Part shown: piece by piece, positions 44,544 to 53,481 of the stretch
How the letters are laid out: each line of letters starts with the position of its first letter
How positions within the stretch are numbered: the stretch's first letter is position 1
NCBI RefSeq assembly: GCF_021023135.1
Contig: NZ_PGFV01000004.1
Span: 124,001-188,000 of the forward strand
Origin: Brevibacterium sp. CCUG 69071
Lineage (GTDB): Bacteria; Actinomycetota; Actinomycetes; Actinomycetales; Brevibacteriaceae
Length of the DNA stretch: 64,000 nt
Direction of reading: 5' to 3'
Program-made: the position numbers and the translations under genes
Notes under the pieces: model-generated
Databases searched by the model: none
What the model saw: only the letters and a program-made list of their open reading frames with translations
What the model was told of the DNA's origin: nothing

Positions 44544-46538
44544 TCATCCGGCGAGCAGCTGCTCCCGATCACGTGTGCCCGCCCCGGTTCTCCCCGCTGC
44601 AACCAGGGAATCCAACAACGCCGAGGCGATCCTCTCGTTGTCCTTGAACACCGGAGCATCCGTGTGGGGACGGGTGAAGGCTTCGGCGGTCGCCCCGGAC
44701 ACGGCCGGCCCGAGGAGGAACAGGTCCGGCTGCGCACGCCCCGCCTCGTCGAGGGCATGGCCGTGGGCATCGGTGCGCAGCTTCGCGTGCTTCGCCGCTT
44801 CGCTCGCGCCGTTGCCTTCGCCTTCGCCTTCGAGCAGGATCGCTCCGGCGTGCGCGAGAGAGGCAAGGGCCGGATCCACCGCGCGTGCGGCACTCTGCTT
44901 GGCCAGGCGGGCCTCGACGAGATAGGTGAAGGTCCTCGAGTCCGGATGCGCGCTCGAGGTGGCCCGGAACCCCTGCTCAGTGGCGTCGACGCGCAGTCCG
45001 GGACCGAGGAAGCGGACCAGTCCCGCCTCGTGCAGGGCGAGGATCTGGCGGACCCTGATCGGCGGCGGTCCGCTGCCGATGTAAGAGAACAGCGAGTGGA
45101 AGCTGCCTTCGACGAACGCGGTCCGATCCTCCGGCCCGACCCGTCCAGAACGTACGAGCAGTCGGATCGCCACATAGGTCTTGACGAGGGCTTCGAAGAC
45201 CGCGAGATCCGCGGAATGGTCGATGTCCGCACTGCGTTCGAGATGGTCCTCGATGTAGCTGCGCACCGCGTCCTCACCAGCACCGAGGTGGTCACACCGA
45301 AGGTCGTCGAGTGGCCTGTCGATGGCGCCGAGATCGAAGAGGTCGGCCGGATCATCGAGGAGACCGGCCGCGGCGGCGGCGATCCGCACGCGACCGGCCT
45401 TCAGCTGCCGATCACCCGAATCGGGGTCGGTGAGGATGCCGGCGGCCACCGCGTCGATCAGCTCGAGCACGGGATCACCGCCCCCGGACCCGCGCCCCTT
45501 GAGGTTCCGCTTCCACAGCACATGGTCGTAATGGGCGTAGGTGAGTTCGAGTTCGGCCAGAGGGCCGATGACCGTGCGGAAGTCGATCGTGCCGTCACCC
45601 GCGTGCACGGCACTCTCCTTCAGCTGCTCCGCGGCGAGGTATCTCAGTTCCACCCCGGGCGCCCCGGGCAGATCGGCTCGCGAATAGCCGAGCTTCGGAC
45701 TGTACGAGACCCCGCGAGAGGACCCCACCCACAGCACGGGTTCGCGTCCCGAGGCGTGATAGCGCAGACGATCCTCGCATTCGAAGAACTCTCCCCCACG
45801 CCCCTGCGTGACCATGACCATGAGGTCGATGAAGGCGAGCCCGAAACCACGGGTGAGGACATCGGCACCGGGCGGGATCGCGCTGAAATCGAGGTCGGCG
45901 GTGAAGCCGGGACGCTGATAGTACAGTCCCGTGCTCGCCGCCCTCTCGAGGTCGAGGTCCGAGTCGAGGGGGTCCATGTCGAGATGCCCCTGAGCGGAGA
46001 CCACGACCTCCGCCTCGATCGCCTCGCCCTCCGAGGTCACCACCCGGAAACCGCGCCCGGCGGGCAGACGAACGACCGCCTCGGCGAGGGTGCGGTGGAT
46101 CCGGACATCGGCGGCGAGACGCTCGAGCGCGGTGTCGAAGGCCCACTCGAGGTAGTGGCCCTGGACTCGGCGGGACGCGAAGGACTGGGAATCGAGATGC
46201 TCCGCCTCCTCCCCCAGTCCGGCTGCGTGGAGACGCTCGCGGCCCTCATCGTGGATCCACTCGTGCAGGGTCGGGCCGGTGATCGGAGGGCGGCCGAGGC
46301 TCGCATCGGCGTCGGGGAAGATCGTGATGTCCTCGGTGCGGGAGTTCATCCACAGGTGCGGCGACTGCGCGGTCCGCCAGATCCGTCCGGCGCCGGCCGG
46401 GTAGGGGTCGATGAGATGGATGCGCAACCCGTCCCCGGCGCCTTCGGTGGCCGCGAGCGCGAGGAGGATCCCCGTGGTCTTCGGTCCGGCGCCGATGAAC
46501 ACGAGGTCGGCGTGGGTGGCGGGCGGCAGGTCAGGCAT
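44544..46538 (-). CDS. FAD/NAD(P)-binding domain protein
   Basis: 664 residues. The N-terminus is a Rossmann FAD motif (DLVFIGAGPKTTGILLAL), continuing through LWMNSRTEDITIFPD and a second nucleotide-binding segment (VVSAQGHLDMDP). It matches the large FAD-NAD(P)-binding family often found beside luciferase-like monooxygenases in actinobacteria. The enzymatic role is undescribed as far as I know; a reductase or monooxygenase acting on the same substrate as its neighbours is likely. The start overlaps the ancestral stop of the preceding monooxygenase gene by 8 bases. It is the last gene of the operon. Confidence 0.8.
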   Translation of the reverse strand: MPDLPPATHADLVFIGAGPKTTGILLALAATEGAGDGLRIHLIDPYPAGAGRIWRTAQSPHLWMNSRTEDITIFPDADASLGRPPITGPTLHEWIHDEGRERLHAAGLGEEAEHLDSQSFASRRVQGHYLEWAFDTALERLAADVRIHRTLAEAVVRLPAGRGFRVVTSEGEAIEAEVVVSAQGHLDMDPLDSDLDLERAASTGLYYQRPGFTADLDFSAIPPGADVLTRGFGLAFIDLMVMVTQGRGGEFFECEDRLRYHASGREPVLWVGSSRGVSYSPKLGYSRADLPGAPGVELRYLAAEQLKESAVHAGDGTIDFRTVIGPLAELELTYAHYDHVLWKRNLKGRGSGGGDPVLELIDAVAAGILTDPDSGDRQLKAGRVRIAAAAAGLLDDPADLFDLGAIDRPLDDLRCDHLGAGEDAVRSYIEDHLERSADIDHSADLAVFEALVKTYVAIRLLVRSGRVGPEDRTAFVEGSFHSLFSYIGSGPPPIRVRQILALHEAGLVRFLGPGLRVDATEQGFRATSSAHPDSRTFTYLVEARLAKQSAARAVDPALASLAHAGAILLEGEGEGNGASEAAKHAKLRTDAHGHALDEAGRAQPDLFLLGPAVSGATAEAFTRPHTDAPVFKDNERIASALLDSLVAAGRTGAGTRDREQLLAG

Positions 46539-47551
46539 GGGCGAAGAGGCTGCGGGCGACGGGCAGTCCCAGTCGTCCGCGCAGGTCGGTGGTCGAGTCG
46601 GTGCCCGAGGCGGCCGCCTGGGTGCGCAGTCCGGCCGAGACCGGCAGTCTGGGTGCGCAGTCCGGCCGACTGGGTGCGCAGTCCGGCCGAGATCAGCGCC
46701 GGCACGATCTCGCTGACGAGCCGGATCCCGAATTCGATCTGGCTCTCCGCCGGTGCCGCGAACAGGATCCCGGAGGCTCCCCGTGACTGCAGTTCGAGGG
46801 CGCGCGCCGTCGTGCCGGCCACCTCGGTGTTGCCTTGGGGCGCGTCGAGTCGGGCGAGGATCGGAACCTCATCGCCGAGGCGGACCCGGAGGTCTTCGAG
46901 GCGCGGAGGCCGGCCGGACTTCGCCTGTCCCGCGTCGTCGACGAGCACGATATCGGCAGCCTCCACGGCCCCCGCATTGTCACCGTCCGCCCTCACCACG
47001 ATCGGCGGATGGCCCTGCGGCGGCCGTGGAGTGATCGAGGGGCCGAGCACGGAGTAGTCCGTGCCGACCGAGTCCTGCAGCTGCGCGTCGACGGTGTGGA
47101 GACGATCCCGGTCGATGTAGCGGTCAGTCGCCTGATCGCGGATGATCGCATCATCGTCCCAGGAGTCCCAGAGCCGGCGGACGACGTCGATGACCTGCGC
47201 CGATTCCGTCCAGGCCGGGACTGCATCGGCGGCGGCACGGCGACCGAACAGGGCCGCCTCGGCGTCGGTGGTCGAAATCCCGATCGCCAGTCCCGCCCGG
47301 GTGCGGGCCGTGTAGTCGAGCGTCGCCGAGGCGGTGGCGATATGGAAAGGCTCGGCATGAGTGACCCTGACCTCGGGGATGAGGCCGAGCTCCTTCGTCA
47401 GCGGGCCGAGCCAGGATGAGAACTCGAGGGCGTCGATTCCGCGGAAATCATCGGGGACGAGCGCGAAGTCGATGTGACCGTCGACGGTCTTCGCGGTCGC
47501 CAGTCCGGTGCGCGGATCGGGGCTGATGGTGGTGCCGATGCTGAAGCTCAT
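46346..47551 (-). CDS. Luciferase-like monooxygenase (LLM) with frameshifted 3' end
   Basis: The LLM-type flavin enzyme reads normally from MSFSIGTTISPDP to about residue 300 (RLVSEIVPALISAGLRTQ). Past the 21-base repeats (46618-46690) the frame changes and runs 193 bases into the next gene. The alternative frame at that point gives LRGRLGLPVARSLFAHA and a TGA at 46531, overlapping the next ATG by 8 bases exactly as at other joints in this window. That frame is almost surely the ancestral end, so the gene has lost its phase by a repeat-length change, or the assembly has an error there. Function otherwise as for the NtaA/SsuD-like LLM at 48143. Confidence 0.7.
   Translation of the reverse strand: MSFSIGTTISPDPRTGLATAKTVDGHIDFALVPDDFRGIDALEFSSWLGPLTKELGLIPEVRVTHAEPFHIATASATLDYTARTRAGLAIGISTTDAEAALFGRRAAADAVPAWTESAQVIDVVRRLWDSWDDDAIIRDQATDRYIDRDRLHTVDAQLQDSVGTDYSVLGPSITPRPPQGHPPIVVRADGDNAGAVEAADIVLVDDAGQAKSGRPPRLEDLRVRLGDEVPILARLDAPQGNTEVAGTTARALELQSRGASGILFAAPAESQIEFGIRLVSEIVPALISAGLRTQSAGLRTQTAGLGRTAHPGGRLGHRLDHRPARTTGTARRPQPLRPCLTCRPPPTPTSCSSAPDRRPRGSSSRSRPPKAPGTGCASISSTPTRPAPDGSGGPRSRRTCG
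46618..46690. repeat. 21-bp repeats with a frame-breaking 10-bp insertion in an LLM gene
   Basis: A 21-base unit containing GGTGCGCAGTCCGGCCGA occurs at 46618-46638, 46649-46669 and 46670-46690. The last two abut (21 bases, in frame); the first is separated by 10 extra bases, so its spacing is 31 and the reading frame shifts. This is the position where the LLM gene loses its ancestral C-terminus. Confidence 0.85.
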
Positions 47552-48141
47552 GAAGCGTTCCTCTCGATCGCAGTGAAGCCGGCCTCGGCGTGGGAGCAGG
47601 AGCGCTCCTTGGCCTTCAGCTCCGAGTCGAACTGGTCGATCGCATCGACGACATCGCGTTCGACGGATTCATCGATGGCCGGCGGGGTCGCCTCGGTGGC
47701 GGGCAGGATGTGCTTGGAGATGACGAAGCGTCCGCGCCCGATGGAACTGGCGCCCAGCGTCGCGAGCAGCGGTTTGAGCCCGAAGTCGAGGGCGAGGACA
47801 TGCGCCGGGGACCCGCCGGTGAGGACCGGGAGGACGGGCATGCCGCGCAGCACGTCCATCGGCAGCAGGTCGATGAAGACCTTGAGCAGCCCGGTGTAGC
47901 TGGCCTTGTACACGGGCGAACCGACGACCACGGCATCCGCGCCCTCCACTGTGGCCCGAGCGGCGCTGATGAGCTCGTTCGAGGTCTGGGCGCGCAGCAG
48001 AGCTTCGGCGGGGAGGTGTCGCAGCTTGAGGAACTCCGTGCGGTGGCCGTATTGGCCCAGCCGACGAGCGATGAACTCGAGCAGCGCTTCGGTCTTCGAG
48101 CCCTCGGTCGGGCTGGATGAGATGAGGACGACGCGGGACAT
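47548..48141 (-). CDS. NAD(P)H-dependent FMN reductase
   Basis: 197 residues of the flavodoxin-like reductase family (MsuE/SsuE-type): VVLISSSPTEGSKTEALLEFI with the FMN phosphate loop, and VEGADAVVVGSPVYKASYTGLLKVFIDLLP as the flavin-contact motif. It supplies reduced FMN to the two luciferase-like monooxygenases beside it. The stop overlaps the start of the downstream LLM gene (ATGA, 47548-47551) and its own start lies 2 bases from the upstream LLM stop. Confidence 0.92.
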   Translation of the reverse strand: MSRVVLISSSPTEGSKTEALLEFIARRLGQYGHRTEFLKLRHLPAEALLRAQTSNELISAARATVEGADAVVVGSPVYKASYTGLLKVFIDLLPMDVLRGMPVLPVLTGGSPAHVLALDFGLKPLLATLGASSIGRGRFVISKHILPATEATPPAIDESVERDVVDAIDQFDSELKAKERSCSHAEAGFTAIERNAS

Positions 48142-48142
48142 A

Positions 48143-49579
48143 TCAGCCCACCTCCTTGAGTTCGGTGATGCGGCGGTGGTCGGTGGTGGTGGCGGTCGCG
48201 GACTCGCTCGCCGAGGTGGTGCCGGGCTCGGTGCCGCGTGCGCGGTGGCGGGCGGCGGTCCAGTCGACGGCGGTTCTGGCGGCCGGCAGTCCGAGGTTCT
48301 CGCGCAGGTTCTCACCCGGGTATTCGGTGCGGTAGACGCCGAGCTCCTGGAGTTCGGGGACGACCTTGGCGACGAAGTCGTCGAGTCCGCCGGGGGTCAG
48401 GTGGGGGACGAGGATGTAGCCGTCGGCGGCCTTCGTCGCCACCGCCTCGGCGAGGTCGTGGGCCACCTGGGTGGGGGTGCCCACGAAGGAGTGCCGGGCC
48501 GAGACCCGGACGACGAGTTCCCGAGCGGTGAGATTCTCGGCCTCGGCCAGGGCACGCCATTCGGCGATCGTGGCCTCGGCGTCCTTGACGTGTTTGACGC
48601 GGCCCTGGGAGATCGATTCCCCGGCCGGGGGCACATCGGGCAGCGGACCGTTCGGGTCGAAGCCCGAGAGGTCGCGATCCCAGACGCGTTCGAGGAACGC
48701 GATCGCTCCGGCCTCGCTGTTCTGCTGGAAAGCGACCTCGCGGGAGCGCTCCTCGGCCTCTGCCGGAGTGTCGCCGAGGATGACGGAGATGCCGGGGAAG
48801 ATCTTGAGATCGTCCTCGGCCCGACCGTAGCGAGCCAGCCGGGACTTCACGTCGGCGTAGAACTTCCGACCCGACTCCGGGTCGGCGTGGCGGGTGAAGA
48901 TGACATCGGCCGATCCGGTGGCGAAGTCGCGTCCCGAGTCGGAGTCACCGGCTTGGAAGATCACCGGGTGGCCGCTGGGCAGCTCGGGCAGATCGAAGCG
49001 GCCGGAGATGTCGAAGAAATCGCTGCGGTGGGAGAACTGCCTGTCCCGGTCGGCTGAGTCCCAGAGTTCGCGGGCGACGTCGATGAAGTCTTCGGCGCGG
49101 TGGTAGCGATCGGCGTAGTCGAGGAAGCCGCCGCGGCGGAAGTTCGCGCCGGTGAAGGCGTTCGAGGTCGTCACCACGTTCCAGGCGGCCCGACCCGAGG
49201 AGAGCAGATCGATCGAGGCGAGCCGGCGGGCGATGTCGAAGGGTTCGTTGAAGGTCGCACTCAGGGTCCCGGCCAGGCCGATGTGGTTCGTCACCGATGC
49301 CAGAGCGGAGAGCACGGCGGTGGTGTTGGGACGGCCGACGACGTCGAGGTCGAAGATCTGCCCCTGGTGTTCGCGCAGCCGCAGGCCTTCGGCGAGGAAG
49401 AAGAAGTCGAAGAGTCCGGCCTCGGCGGTCCTTGCCAGGTGGGCGAAGGAGTCGAATTCGATGTGGCTGCCCGAGGCGGGATCCGACCACACTGTCGTGT
49501 TGTTCACCCCCGGGAAGTGGGCGGCGAGGTGGACCTGGCGCAGCGGTGTTCCGCTGGGCAGCAGAGGCTGTTCAAGCAT
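48143..49579 (-). CDS. FMN-dependent luciferase-like monooxygenase, NtaA/SnaA/DszA family
   Basis: 478 residues from the ATG at 49579 (GGAG 8 bases upstream). Family features are HLAAHFPGVNNTTVW, LDVVGRPNTTAVLSALASVTNHIGLAGTLSATFNEPFDIARRLASIDLLSSGRAAWNVVTT, GHPVIFQAGDSDSGRDFA and FVGTPTQVAHDLAE. This group oxidises sulfones, chelators such as NTA, or related substrates using reduced FMN. The stop region continues into a Ser/Thr tail. The start overlaps the ABC ATPase stop by 8 bases, and the FMN reductase follows directly. Confidence 0.92.
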   Translation of the reverse strand: MLEQPLLPSGTPLRQVHLAAHFPGVNNTTVWSDPASGSHIEFDSFAHLARTAEAGLFDFFFLAEGLRLREHQGQIFDLDVVGRPNTTAVLSALASVTNHIGLAGTLSATFNEPFDIARRLASIDLLSSGRAAWNVVTTSNAFTGANFRRGGFLDYADRYHRAEDFIDVARELWDSADRDRQFSHRSDFFDISGRFDLPELPSGHPVIFQAGDSDSGRDFATGSADVIFTRHADPESGRKFYADVKSRLARYGRAEDDLKIFPGISVILGDTPAEAEERSREVAFQQNSEAGAIAFLERVWDRDLSGFDPNGPLPDVPPAGESISQGRVKHVKDAEATIAEWRALAEAENLTARELVVRVSARHSFVGTPTQVAHDLAEAVATKAADGYILVPHLTPGGLDDFVAKVVPELQELGVYRTEYPGENLRENLGLPAARTAVDWTAARHRARGTEPGTTSASESATATTTDHRRITELKEVG

Positions 49580-51407
49580 GATGAGCTCCAATCGGGGTGG
49601 CGGTAGATGTCTGGGTGCTCGTCTCGAAGCAGGGCACCGCGTCGAGCAGGGTCCGGGTGTAGGGGTGTCGGCTCTCGCGCAGCACCAGGGTGGTCGGCCC
49701 GGATTCGACGACGACGCCGTCCTTCATCACGAGGACCTCATCGGCGATCTGTTCGATGACGGCCAGATCGTGGGAGATGAAGAGGTAGCCGAGCCCATGT
49801 TCGGCCTGGAGGTCGACGAGCAGCTGGAGGATCTGGGCCTGGACCTGCACGTCGAGGGCGGAGACCGGTTCGTCGAGGATGAGGACTTCGGGTTCGACGG
49901 CGAGCGCCCGGGCGATCGCCAGCCTCTGCCGCTGGCCTCCGGAGAGCTCCCGCGGAGTCCGCCGCAGCAGGCTCTCATCGAGGGCGACGGAGTCGAGGAG
50001 TTCGCGGATCCGGGCGGGACGCTCGGCCTTGGTGCCGATCCGGTGCCCACGCAGAGGTTCGGCGAGGATCCTCTCCACCGTGTACTTCGGATTGAGCGCG
50101 GCGGTCGAGTCCTGGTGGACGTAGCGGATCCGGCGTCCCAGTTCCCTGCGCCCGATGCTCTCGAGCGCCTGGCCGCCGAGTTCGATGGTCCCGGAATCGG
50201 GGCGGTCGGCGCCGAGGAGGATCCTCGCGCTCGTCGTCTTCCCCGAACCGGATTCGCCGACGATGCCGACGGTCCGACCGGCCCGCAGTTGAACGTCGAG
50301 GTCGTTCACGGCCGGTCGTTCCCCGCCGAAATCTCGGACGATGCCTGCGGCCTGCAGCACCACCTCGGCGCCGGAGCTGTCGTCGTGCGCGCCGGAGTCG
50401 TTGGTGTCCGCGTCGGTGTCGGTGTCCGCACCGGCGTCGATGTCCGGACCTGTGTCGCCGTCCGCACCTGCGTCGCTGTCATGGCTCGGCTGCAGCCGTC
50501 CCCACCCCAGGTGCGGGGCGGCGGCGAGCAGGGCCTGCGTGTATGCGCGGTTCGGGGCGGCGAGGATCGCCTCGGTGCGGCCGGCTTCGACGATGCGTCC
50601 GCGCTGCATGACGATGAGGTCCGCGGCGCGTTCCTTCGCGACTCCCAAGTCGTGGGTGATGAGGATGAGGCCGGCCGAGGACTTCTCGACGAGCTCGCTG
50701 AGCACGTCGAGGACCTGCTTCTGCACGGTGGCGTCGAGCGCCGAGGTGGGTTCGTCGGCGATGATCAGCGCCGGATCCGCGGCGATCGCATTGGCGATGA
50801 GCACGCGCTGGCGCTGCCCGCCGGAGAGTTCATGCGGATAGCGGGAACCGTGCACTTCGGCGTCCAGGCCGACGGCGGAGAGCACCTCGGCGATCCTGCC
50901 CGGGATCTGCCCGCGAACGTAACCGTTGACCGTGAGCGTCTCGGCCAGGGACGAGGAGATGCGGCGCACTGGGTTGAGCCCGGCCCCTGCATCCTGCGGC
51001 ACATAGGCGATGCCCGTGCCCAGGATCCGCTGCCAGGTGGCGGGTTTGGCCCCGAGGAGATCCTCGCCGAGGTGGCTGTGCGTGTCCGCGTGCACCGCGG
51101 ATCCGGCAGGCAGGAGTCCGGTCAGGGCTGCGGCCGTCGTCGATTTGCCGGAACCGGATTCGCCGACGATCGCGACGGTCCCGCCGGGGGCCAGCGACAG
51201 GCTGACATCGGCGATCGCCGGACCGGGGGCTCCCGGGTAGGTCACGTGAAGCCCGGAGACCTCGAGGACCGGAGTGGGTGTGGGCGGGTCCGGTTCGGGT
51301 GGGGCAGTCTGAGCCTTCGACGATTCGGCCTGAGCCGCCTCGGCGTCCTGGAGATCTTCTGTGCCGGCGCCGGAGGCGGGCCAGGCGAGGAAATCGGTCA
51401 GCGTCAT
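49572..51407 (-). CDS. ABC transporter ATP-binding protein with two fused ATPase domains (Dpp/Opp type)
   Basis: 611 residues from the ATG at 51407. Two complete peptide-importer ATPase domains in one chain: Walker A GESGSGKST (82-90) with LSGGQRQRVLIANAIAADPALIIADEPTSALD, then GESGSGKTT (near 380) with LSGGQRQRLAIARALAVEPEVLILDEPVSALD. A Ser/Asp/Thr-rich linker (about 325-345, alternating D-T-D-A) joins them. Both sets of catalytic residues are present. It overlaps the permease stop (ATGA, 51404-51407) and the LLM start by 8 bases. Confidence 0.94.
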   Translation of the reverse strand: MTLTDFLAWPASGAGTEDLQDAEAAQAESSKAQTAPPEPDPPTPTPVLEVSGLHVTYPGAPGPAIADVSLSLAPGGTVAIVGESGSGKSTTAAALTGLLPAGSAVHADTHSHLGEDLLGAKPATWQRILGTGIAYVPQDAGAGLNPVRRISSSLAETLTVNGYVRGQIPGRIAEVLSAVGLDAEVHGSRYPHELSGGQRQRVLIANAIAADPALIIADEPTSALDATVQKQVLDVLSELVEKSSAGLILITHDLGVAKERAADLIVMQRGRIVEAGRTEAILAAPNRAYTQALLAAAPHLGWGRLQPSHDSDAGADGDTGPDIDAGADTDTDADTNDSGAHDDSSGAEVVLQAAGIVRDFGGERPAVNDLDVQLRAGRTVGIVGESGSGKTTSARILLGADRPDSGTIELGGQALESIGRRELGRRIRYVHQDSTAALNPKYTVERILAEPLRGHRIGTKAERPARIRELLDSVALDESLLRRTPRELSGGQRQRLAIARALAVEPEVLILDEPVSALDVQVQAQILQLLVDLQAEHGLGYLFISHDLAVIEQIADEVLVMKDGVVVESGPTTLVLRESRHPYTRTLLDAVPCFETSTQTSTATPIGAHHA

Positions 51408-52372
51408 CGGAATTCCTTCTCTGAGTTGAGCACGTGGGCCAGGCGGTTGGCGGCGAGCACGACGGCGGCGACGACGAGTCCGGGGAAGGTCGTCATCCAC
51501 CACGCGGCGGCGAGGAAGTCCCGTCCCTCGGAGACGAGGAGGCCCCATTCGGGCTGCGGCGGCGGGGCCCCGAAGCCGAGGAAGCTCAGCGCCGAGACCG
51601 AGAGCACGGCCGAGCCGAACTCGAGCGCCACGAGTGCTCCGATCGAGCCTCTGACCTGGGGCAGGATGTGACGGGCGAGCACGCTGGGGGTGCTCAGTCC
51701 ATCGGCCCGAGCGGCCCGGACGAATTCGCTCGCGCGCCACCGGATCACCTCGGCACGGGTGAGTCGGGCGAAGGACGGGATCGCTGCGACACCGACGGCC
51801 AGGGCCACATTGAGGGTGCCGAAGCCGAGCGCGGTGATCACGGCCATGGACAGCAGCAGTCCAGGTACGGCCTGGAGGACGTCGATGATGCGCATGAAGA
51901 TCGCATCGACGACGCCGGTGAAGAAACCGGAGATGAGACCGACGAGCACACCGGAGACAACGCCGATGAGCACGGCTGCCAGACTCGCCGAGAGTGTCTG
52001 CGCGGAGCCGTGGACGGTGCGGGCGTAGAGGTCACGGCCCAGGTGGTCGGTGCCGAAGATGTGCTCGAGGCTCGGTGGCAGGAGCCGGTTCGCCGGGTCG
52101 CCCGTGAGCGGGTCGACCCCGGTGAGCAGGCTCGGCCAGAAGGCCGCGAGGACCGCGAGCCCGAGGACGATCAGGGCGATGATCTCGACGATGCCGAGCC
52201 TGCCGATGCGCAGGCCACGGCGAACTCTCGGATTCGAGGGTGCGGCACCCGGTGTGCCCGGCGTCGCATCGGTGCTGGTGATCCCGCTGCCGTCGAGGTG
52301 TTCGTCCGCCGAGGCGGCGGTGAGCTCGGCCTGTGCGTGTGAGTTCTTCTGGAGTTCGAATGCGAGGCTCAT
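51404..52372 (-). CDS. ABC transporter permease (DppC type)
   Basis: 322 residues. The DppC N-terminal helix (IGRLGIVEIIALIVLGLAVLAAFWPSLL) is followed by EHIFGTDHLGRDLYARTVHGSAQTLSASLAAVLIGVVSG and the EAA loop RADGLSTPSVLARHILPQVRGSI. Five more membrane helices are visible. The start shares an ATGA with the DppB-type gene (52369-52372). Confidence 0.93.
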   Translation of the reverse strand: MSLAFELQKNSHAQAELTAASADEHLDGSGITSTDATPGTPGAAPSNPRVRRGLRIGRLGIVEIIALIVLGLAVLAAFWPSLLTGVDPLTGDPANRLLPPSLEHIFGTDHLGRDLYARTVHGSAQTLSASLAAVLIGVVSGVLVGLISGFFTGVVDAIFMRIIDVLQAVPGLLLSMAVITALGFGTLNVALAVGVAAIPSFARLTRAEVIRWRASEFVRAARADGLSTPSVLARHILPQVRGSIGALVALEFGSAVLSVSALSFLGFGAPPPQPEWGLLVSEGRDFLAAAWWMTTFPGLVVAAVVLAANRLAHVLNSEKEFR

Positions 52373-53481
52373 GCGCGGCTGCCTTCCAGGTCGGTGCGGC
52401 CAGTGGCGGACGACTCGGTGCTGCCCGATCCGGTGGCGTCCGATCCAGGGGTGGCGTCCGCCTCGGCGGGGATGCTCCCCTCACCCTGGGCGTCCGCCTC
52501 GGCGAGGTTCGCACCATCGGTGCCCGCGCTCCTCCTGTTCGCGGCTCCCAGACGCGGATCGAGGATCGGGTAGATGAGGTCGGTGGCGAGGTTGACGAGG
52601 ACGAACACGGCCGCGGCGAAGAGCACGATGCCCTGCACGAGCGGGATGTCCTGGCTGGTCACCGCGGTCTGTGCGAGGCGACCGAGTCCCTGTCGGGAGA
52701 ACACGTTCTCGACGACGACGGACCCGGCCAGGGCTTGGCCGAAGAGGACTCCGCTCATCGTCAGCGCCGGCAGCACGGCCACCGGCAGAGCCTGGCGCAG
52801 CAGGAGGCGCAGCCGCGAATAACCGGAGGCCGTGTAGGTGGTGACGAAGGGCTGGACCCAGGCGTTCTGCAACGACCGGAAGAGGACCTGCGCGATGATC
52901 GCCGAGAGCGAGATCGCCAGCGTCACCGCCGGCAGCACGATCGCCGCGGGGGTGCCCGTGCCGACCGCGGGGAAGAGCGGGAACCGAAACGAGAAGACCT
53001 GCAGCAGCATCAGCCCGACCCAGAAGGTCGGCAGCGCCACGCCCAGTCCGGGCAGCGCGGCTAGGGTGTCACGCAGCCATGACCGACGGGTCAGGGTCGC
53101 GGTCACGGCGATGACCACGCCTGCCACCAGGGCGATTGCCAGGGCGAGGGCGGCCAGGGCGATCGTCGAGGGCAGGGAGGCGGCGATCGCCTCGGTGACG
53201 GGGGTCCCGGTCTGGATCGAGGTGCCGAAGTCGAGCCGGAGCAGCCCGAACAGGGCGTAGAGGTACTGGACGGCCAGGGGCTGGTCGAGGTGGAATTCGG
53301 CGCGGAGGCGATCCACCTCGGCGGGGTCGATGTTCTGCAGCTCTCCCCCGGCACCGAGCATGGTCACGACCGGATCGCCGGGCAGCCAGTAGAGGAGGAC
53401 GAAGCTGAGGGTGAACGCGATCCACAGGACGATGAGTCCCTGGCCGAGGCGGGAGACGAGGTAGCGCAGACTCATCGTCAC
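52369..53481 (-). CDS. ABC transporter permease (DppB type)
   Basis: 370 residues: MSLRYLVSRLGQGLIVLWIAFTLSFVLLYWLPGDP at the N-terminus, LDFGTSIQTGTPVTEAIAASLPSTIALAALALAIALVAGV and the EAA loop NAWVQPFVTTYTASGYSRLRLLLRQALPVAVLPALT. The last 60 residues are Gly/Ala/Ser/Thr-rich and unlike the family. The start overlaps the binding-protein stop (53478-53481). Confidence 0.93.
   Translation of the reverse strand: MTMSLRYLVSRLGQGLIVLWIAFTLSFVLLYWLPGDPVVTMLGAGGELQNIDPAEVDRLRAEFHLDQPLAVQYLYALFGLLRLDFGTSIQTGTPVTEAIAASLPSTIALAALALAIALVAGVVIAVTATLTRRSWLRDTLAALPGLGVALPTFWVGLMLLQVFSFRFPLFPAVGTGTPAAIVLPAVTLAISLSAIIAQVLFRSLQNAWVQPFVTTYTASGYSRLRLLLRQALPVAVLPALTMSGVLFGQALAGSVVVENVFSRQGLGRLAQTAVTSQDIPLVQGIVLFAAAVFVLVNLATDLIYPILDPRLGAANRRSAGTDGANLAEADAQGEGSIPAEADATPGSDATGSGSTESSATGRTDLEGSRA

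Noticed and set aside
44664..47057. 797-codon plus-strand frame across the FAD and LLM genes
   Set aside because: Antisense shadow rich in Arg/Gly/Glu; both minus-strand products have family motifs.
49152..51671. 839-codon plus-strand frame opposite the LLM and ABC ATPase genes
   Set aside because: Antisense shadow; the ATPase signature motifs are all on the minus strand.
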